Below, piece by piece: positions 17,422 through 18,735 of a stretch of 18,735 nucleotides of DNA (position 1 is the first letter of the stretch; each line of letters begins with the position of its first letter). The notes under the pieces were generated by a model. The model was not told the origin of the DNA. It saw only the letters and a program-made list of their open reading frames with translations, and made no database searches. The stretch covers positions 1-18,735 of the forward strand of contig JAGGYX010000152.1 of NCBI GenBank assembly GCA_021162305.1, in the 5' to 3' direction. The translations under genes were made by a program, and so were the position numbers. Source of the stretch: Thermoplasmata archaeon (lineage in GTDB: Archaea > Thermoplasmatota > E2 > UBA202 > JdFR-43).

Positions 17422-17503
17422 TGTGGAGGGGTGAAAGGCCGTTTAAAATATTTTTCATGTATTGTCTCCCATCATATGAATTACAGATAATTTTAACAGA
17501 AAG

Positions 17504-17510
17504 CTATAAG
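17504..17510 (+). promoter_or_regulatory. TATA-like box for the small zinc-finger-like gene
   Basis: CTATAAG is centred about 26 bases before the GTG at 17534, consistent with transcription starting at the GTG. A stronger-looking GTTTAAAATA at 17441-17450 is an alternative that would give a leader of about 60 bases. Confidence 0.4.
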
Positions 17511-17533
17511 TATGCGAGTTATTTAATACACTC

Positions 17534-17878
17534 GTGCATCAACATAAGAGCTGTGGAAAGGAACAACGAGCTTGGCTTCCTTTGCCCAATGGTAGTGTAG
17601 CTCCGCATCCATGGTGCGTGAAGTGCGGGGTTGTGAAGAATTTAACAGATGATAGGGCAAAAAAACTGGGCTATTGGATGAATATGATGGCAGAAATAGC
17701 CAACTCATATAAGATATCAAAAGCACAGCGCAGACTGGCAGCCATGGAACTGCAATCACATGATGGATTTGATGATGCTTATTCAATGACTGGCGAAGCT
17801 CAAAAGCGCATATTTGCCAGCATCATTAAAAAATATTTTGGAATAAACGAAAGCATTACATATTCATTCATCCGCTAG
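17534..17878 (+). CDS. Small conserved-looking zinc-finger-like protein
   Basis: This 114-residue protein has an N-terminal cluster of potential metal ligands (H2, H4, C7, then H25, C28, C31 in HPWCVKCG) and a helical remainder (KLGYWMNMMAEIANSYK, KAQRRLAAMELQSH, GEAQKRIFASIIKKYFGI). One CxxC plus the upstream His/Cys suggests a single zinc site. The pattern looks like a small archaeal family, but I cannot name its function. The basic helical half would allow nucleic acid or protein binding. GTG at 17534 is the first usable start after an in-frame stop upstream, and its TATA-like spacing supports it. Its last bases, including the stop codon, form the left arm of an inverted repeat that precedes mntA. 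Confidence 0.75.
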   Translation: MHQHKSCGKEQRAWLPLPNGSVAPHPWCVKCGVVKNLTDDRAKKLGYWMNMMAEIANSYKISKAQRRLAAMELQSHDGFDDAYSMTGEAQKRIFASIIKKYFGINESITYSFIR

Positions 17879-17917
17879 ACTGAATTGAGCATTGCGATGA
17901 TAGGAGGCTGGCGGATG
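17869..17917 (+). promoter_or_regulatory. Inverted repeat ahead of mntA
   Basis: CATCCGCTAG (17869-17878) can pair with CTGGCGGATG (17908-17917): nine Watson-Crick pairs plus one T-G pair, around a 29-base loop. The left arm contains the TAG stop of the upstream gene. The loop ends in GGAGG (17903-17907), and the right arm ends 18 bases before the mntA ATG. It could be an operator for toxin-antitoxin autoregulation or an RNA hairpin affecting translation. No T-run follows, so a simple terminator is unlikely. Confidence 0.45.
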
Positions 17918-17935
17918 CTTAGTGGGGAGTAGAAA

Positions 17936-18361
17936 ATGAATAAGATTGAGGAAAGAATAATGGAAAAATTCAATATTAGCACAATAAAAGGTATTTTAGA
18001 AAAGGAAAATAATATTTTATTTGCTTATTTATATGGCTCATTTTCCAAGTCAGTGGAAAGAAAGGATAGCGATATTGATATAGGGATTTTCGTAAAAGAT
18101 TTATCTGATATGGAGAAATACTATCCTGAAAAATTAGCTTTAAAAATAGAAAGAATGATTGGGGGCGAGATAGATATCAGGATTTTAAATGATAGAGATA
18201 TTATATTTCTCCATCAAGTATTGAAATATGGAAAACTTTTATTTTCAAAAAATGAGAAGAAAAGAATTAAATTTGAAACAGATGTATACAAAAAATACAT
18301 AGATTTCGTTTATTACATGGAAGAATATGATAGAATAAGGCGAAGGAGGATTTTGGCATGA
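17936..18361 (+). CDS. mntA: MntA-type nucleotidyltransferase antitoxin
   Basis: This 141-residue minimal nucleotidyltransferase has the signature GS-x10-DxD complete: G34-S35, then D46-x-D48 (KDSDIDIGIF). A third acidic residue is likely at D80 (GGEIDIRILND). In studied MntA-HepT pairs this protein uses ATP to attach AMP units to the HEPN toxin's tyrosine and so blocks it. The C-terminus is basic and helical (EEYDRIRRRRILA). The ATG at 17936 follows GGGGAG with a six-base spacer. Its TGA overlaps the next gene's ATG (ATGA), so toxin translation is coupled to antitoxin translation. All visible catalytic residues are intact. Confidence 0.92.
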   Translation: MNKIEERIMEKFNISTIKGILEKENNILFAYLYGSFSKSVERKDSDIDIGIFVKDLSDMEKYYPEKLALKIERMIGGEIDIRILNDRDIIFLHQVLKYGKLLFSKNEKKRIKFETDVYKKYIDFVYYMEEYDRIRRRRILA

Positions 18362-18735
18362 TTGATAAATCTCTTATTGAAAGGAAAATTGACATAATTT
18401 TGGAGAATCTGAAATATCTTCAGGATGTTAAAGAAATTCAAAAAGATTCTTTTCTTGCATCTTTTGAAAAAATACAGGCAACAAAACATTCTCTCCAAGA
18501 ATCCATAGAAGCATGCATTGATATTGCCAATCATGTAATTGCTTCGATGGGATTTGAAAGAGCGGAAACATATGCAGATATGTTCGAAAGGCTTGCAGAA
18601 AACGGAATTATCGACAAGAAATTAAGAGATAAACTTATGAATATGGCTAAATTTAGAAATCTATTGGTGCATGCATATGGAAAGATAGATATTGAGAGAT
18701 TATGGGAAATATTGCAGGAAGATTTAGAAGATATC
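18358..18735 (+). CDS. hepT: HEPN-domain toxin HepT (DUF86), cut by the window end
   Basis: The frame starts at ATG 18358, four bases into the mntA stop, behind a good GGAGG site (18347-18351). It continues to the last base with no stop: 126 residues are visible, and most of the domain appears present. It is an all-helical HEPN protein with the RNase motif RNLLVHAY (R100, H105, Y107), which fits R-x4-H-x-Y. The Arg and His are the RNase residues of this family, and the Tyr is the target of AMP modification by MntA. The family usually has about 130-145 residues, so only a few are missing. With mntA it forms a complete-looking toxin-antitoxin pair. Confidence 0.92.
   Translation, partial: MIDKSLIERKIDIILENLKYLQDVKEIQKDSFLASFEKIQATKHSLQESIEACIDIANHVIASMGFERAETYADMFERLAENGIIDKKLRDKLMNMAKFRNLLVHAYGKIDIERLWEILQEDLEDI

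Noticed and set aside
17879..17907. C/D box guide RNA (CTGA and GATGAT near each other)
   Set aside because: The boxes are in the wrong order and incomplete, with no second box pair.
1..18735. CRISPR array, insertion sequence, integrase or phage genes
   Set aside because: I saw no regularly spaced repeats, transposase or integrase motifs, and no terminal inverted repeats. The only near-identical repeat is the pair at 4052-4182 and 6766-6896.

Overview
This AT-rich window is archaeal, most likely from a euryarchaeote and perhaps Thermoplasmata-related (inference). It carries the archaeal ribosomal/RNA polymerase cluster rps13-rps4-rps11-rpoD, with a cysteine-rich ferredoxin-like insert in RpoD. 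It also has the two-subunit archaeal primase (PriS/PriL), a Gins51 subunit, archaeal-type S-adenosylhomocysteine hydrolase and a Sir2 deacylase. Transcription signals are archaeal too. Most first genes have a TATA-like box 20-28 bases before the start codon, which implies leaderless mRNAs, while most downstream operon genes have GGAGG-like ribosome binding sites.

Layout. Bases 2-115 hold the tail of an unidentified + strand gene, followed by about 300 bases with no gene but one small GC-rich, foldable segment. Bases 411-8408 are all on the - strand. In transcription order they are a DUF1616-type membrane protein and a large GT-C-like membrane protein (a two-gene operon), then rps13, rps4, rps11 and rpoD, then a secreted seven-repeat FG-GAP/VCBS propeller protein. 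Bases 8491-10457 hold ahcY and sir2 on the + strand. Gins51 (-) follows, diverging from a very large secreted, membrane-anchored protein (+) that may be a C25/gingipain-like peptidase. Convergent with that is a membrane-bound caspase-fold protein that appears to have lost both catalytic residues. The overlapping priL-priS pair (-) comes next. The right end has a small zinc-finger-like protein and a MntA-HepT (nucleotidyltransferase/HEPN) toxin-antitoxin pair that runs off the window.

How the genes work together. The information-processing genes (ribosome, RNA polymerase, primase, GINS) are interleaved with genes for the cell surface. The most unusual part is the two-gene membrane operon at 3892-8408. 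In both proteins a LamG/concanavalin-like domain sits inside another domain: a PKD domain in one, the DUF1616 domain in the other. In both, the LamG domain looks circularly permuted. The two copies share a sharply bounded 131-base block with only 3 mismatches, and one end of the block coincides with the domain boundary. In the DUF1616 protein a further carbohydrate-binding-like module is nested inside the LamG domain. This looks like a module that has been copied into unrelated surface proteins.
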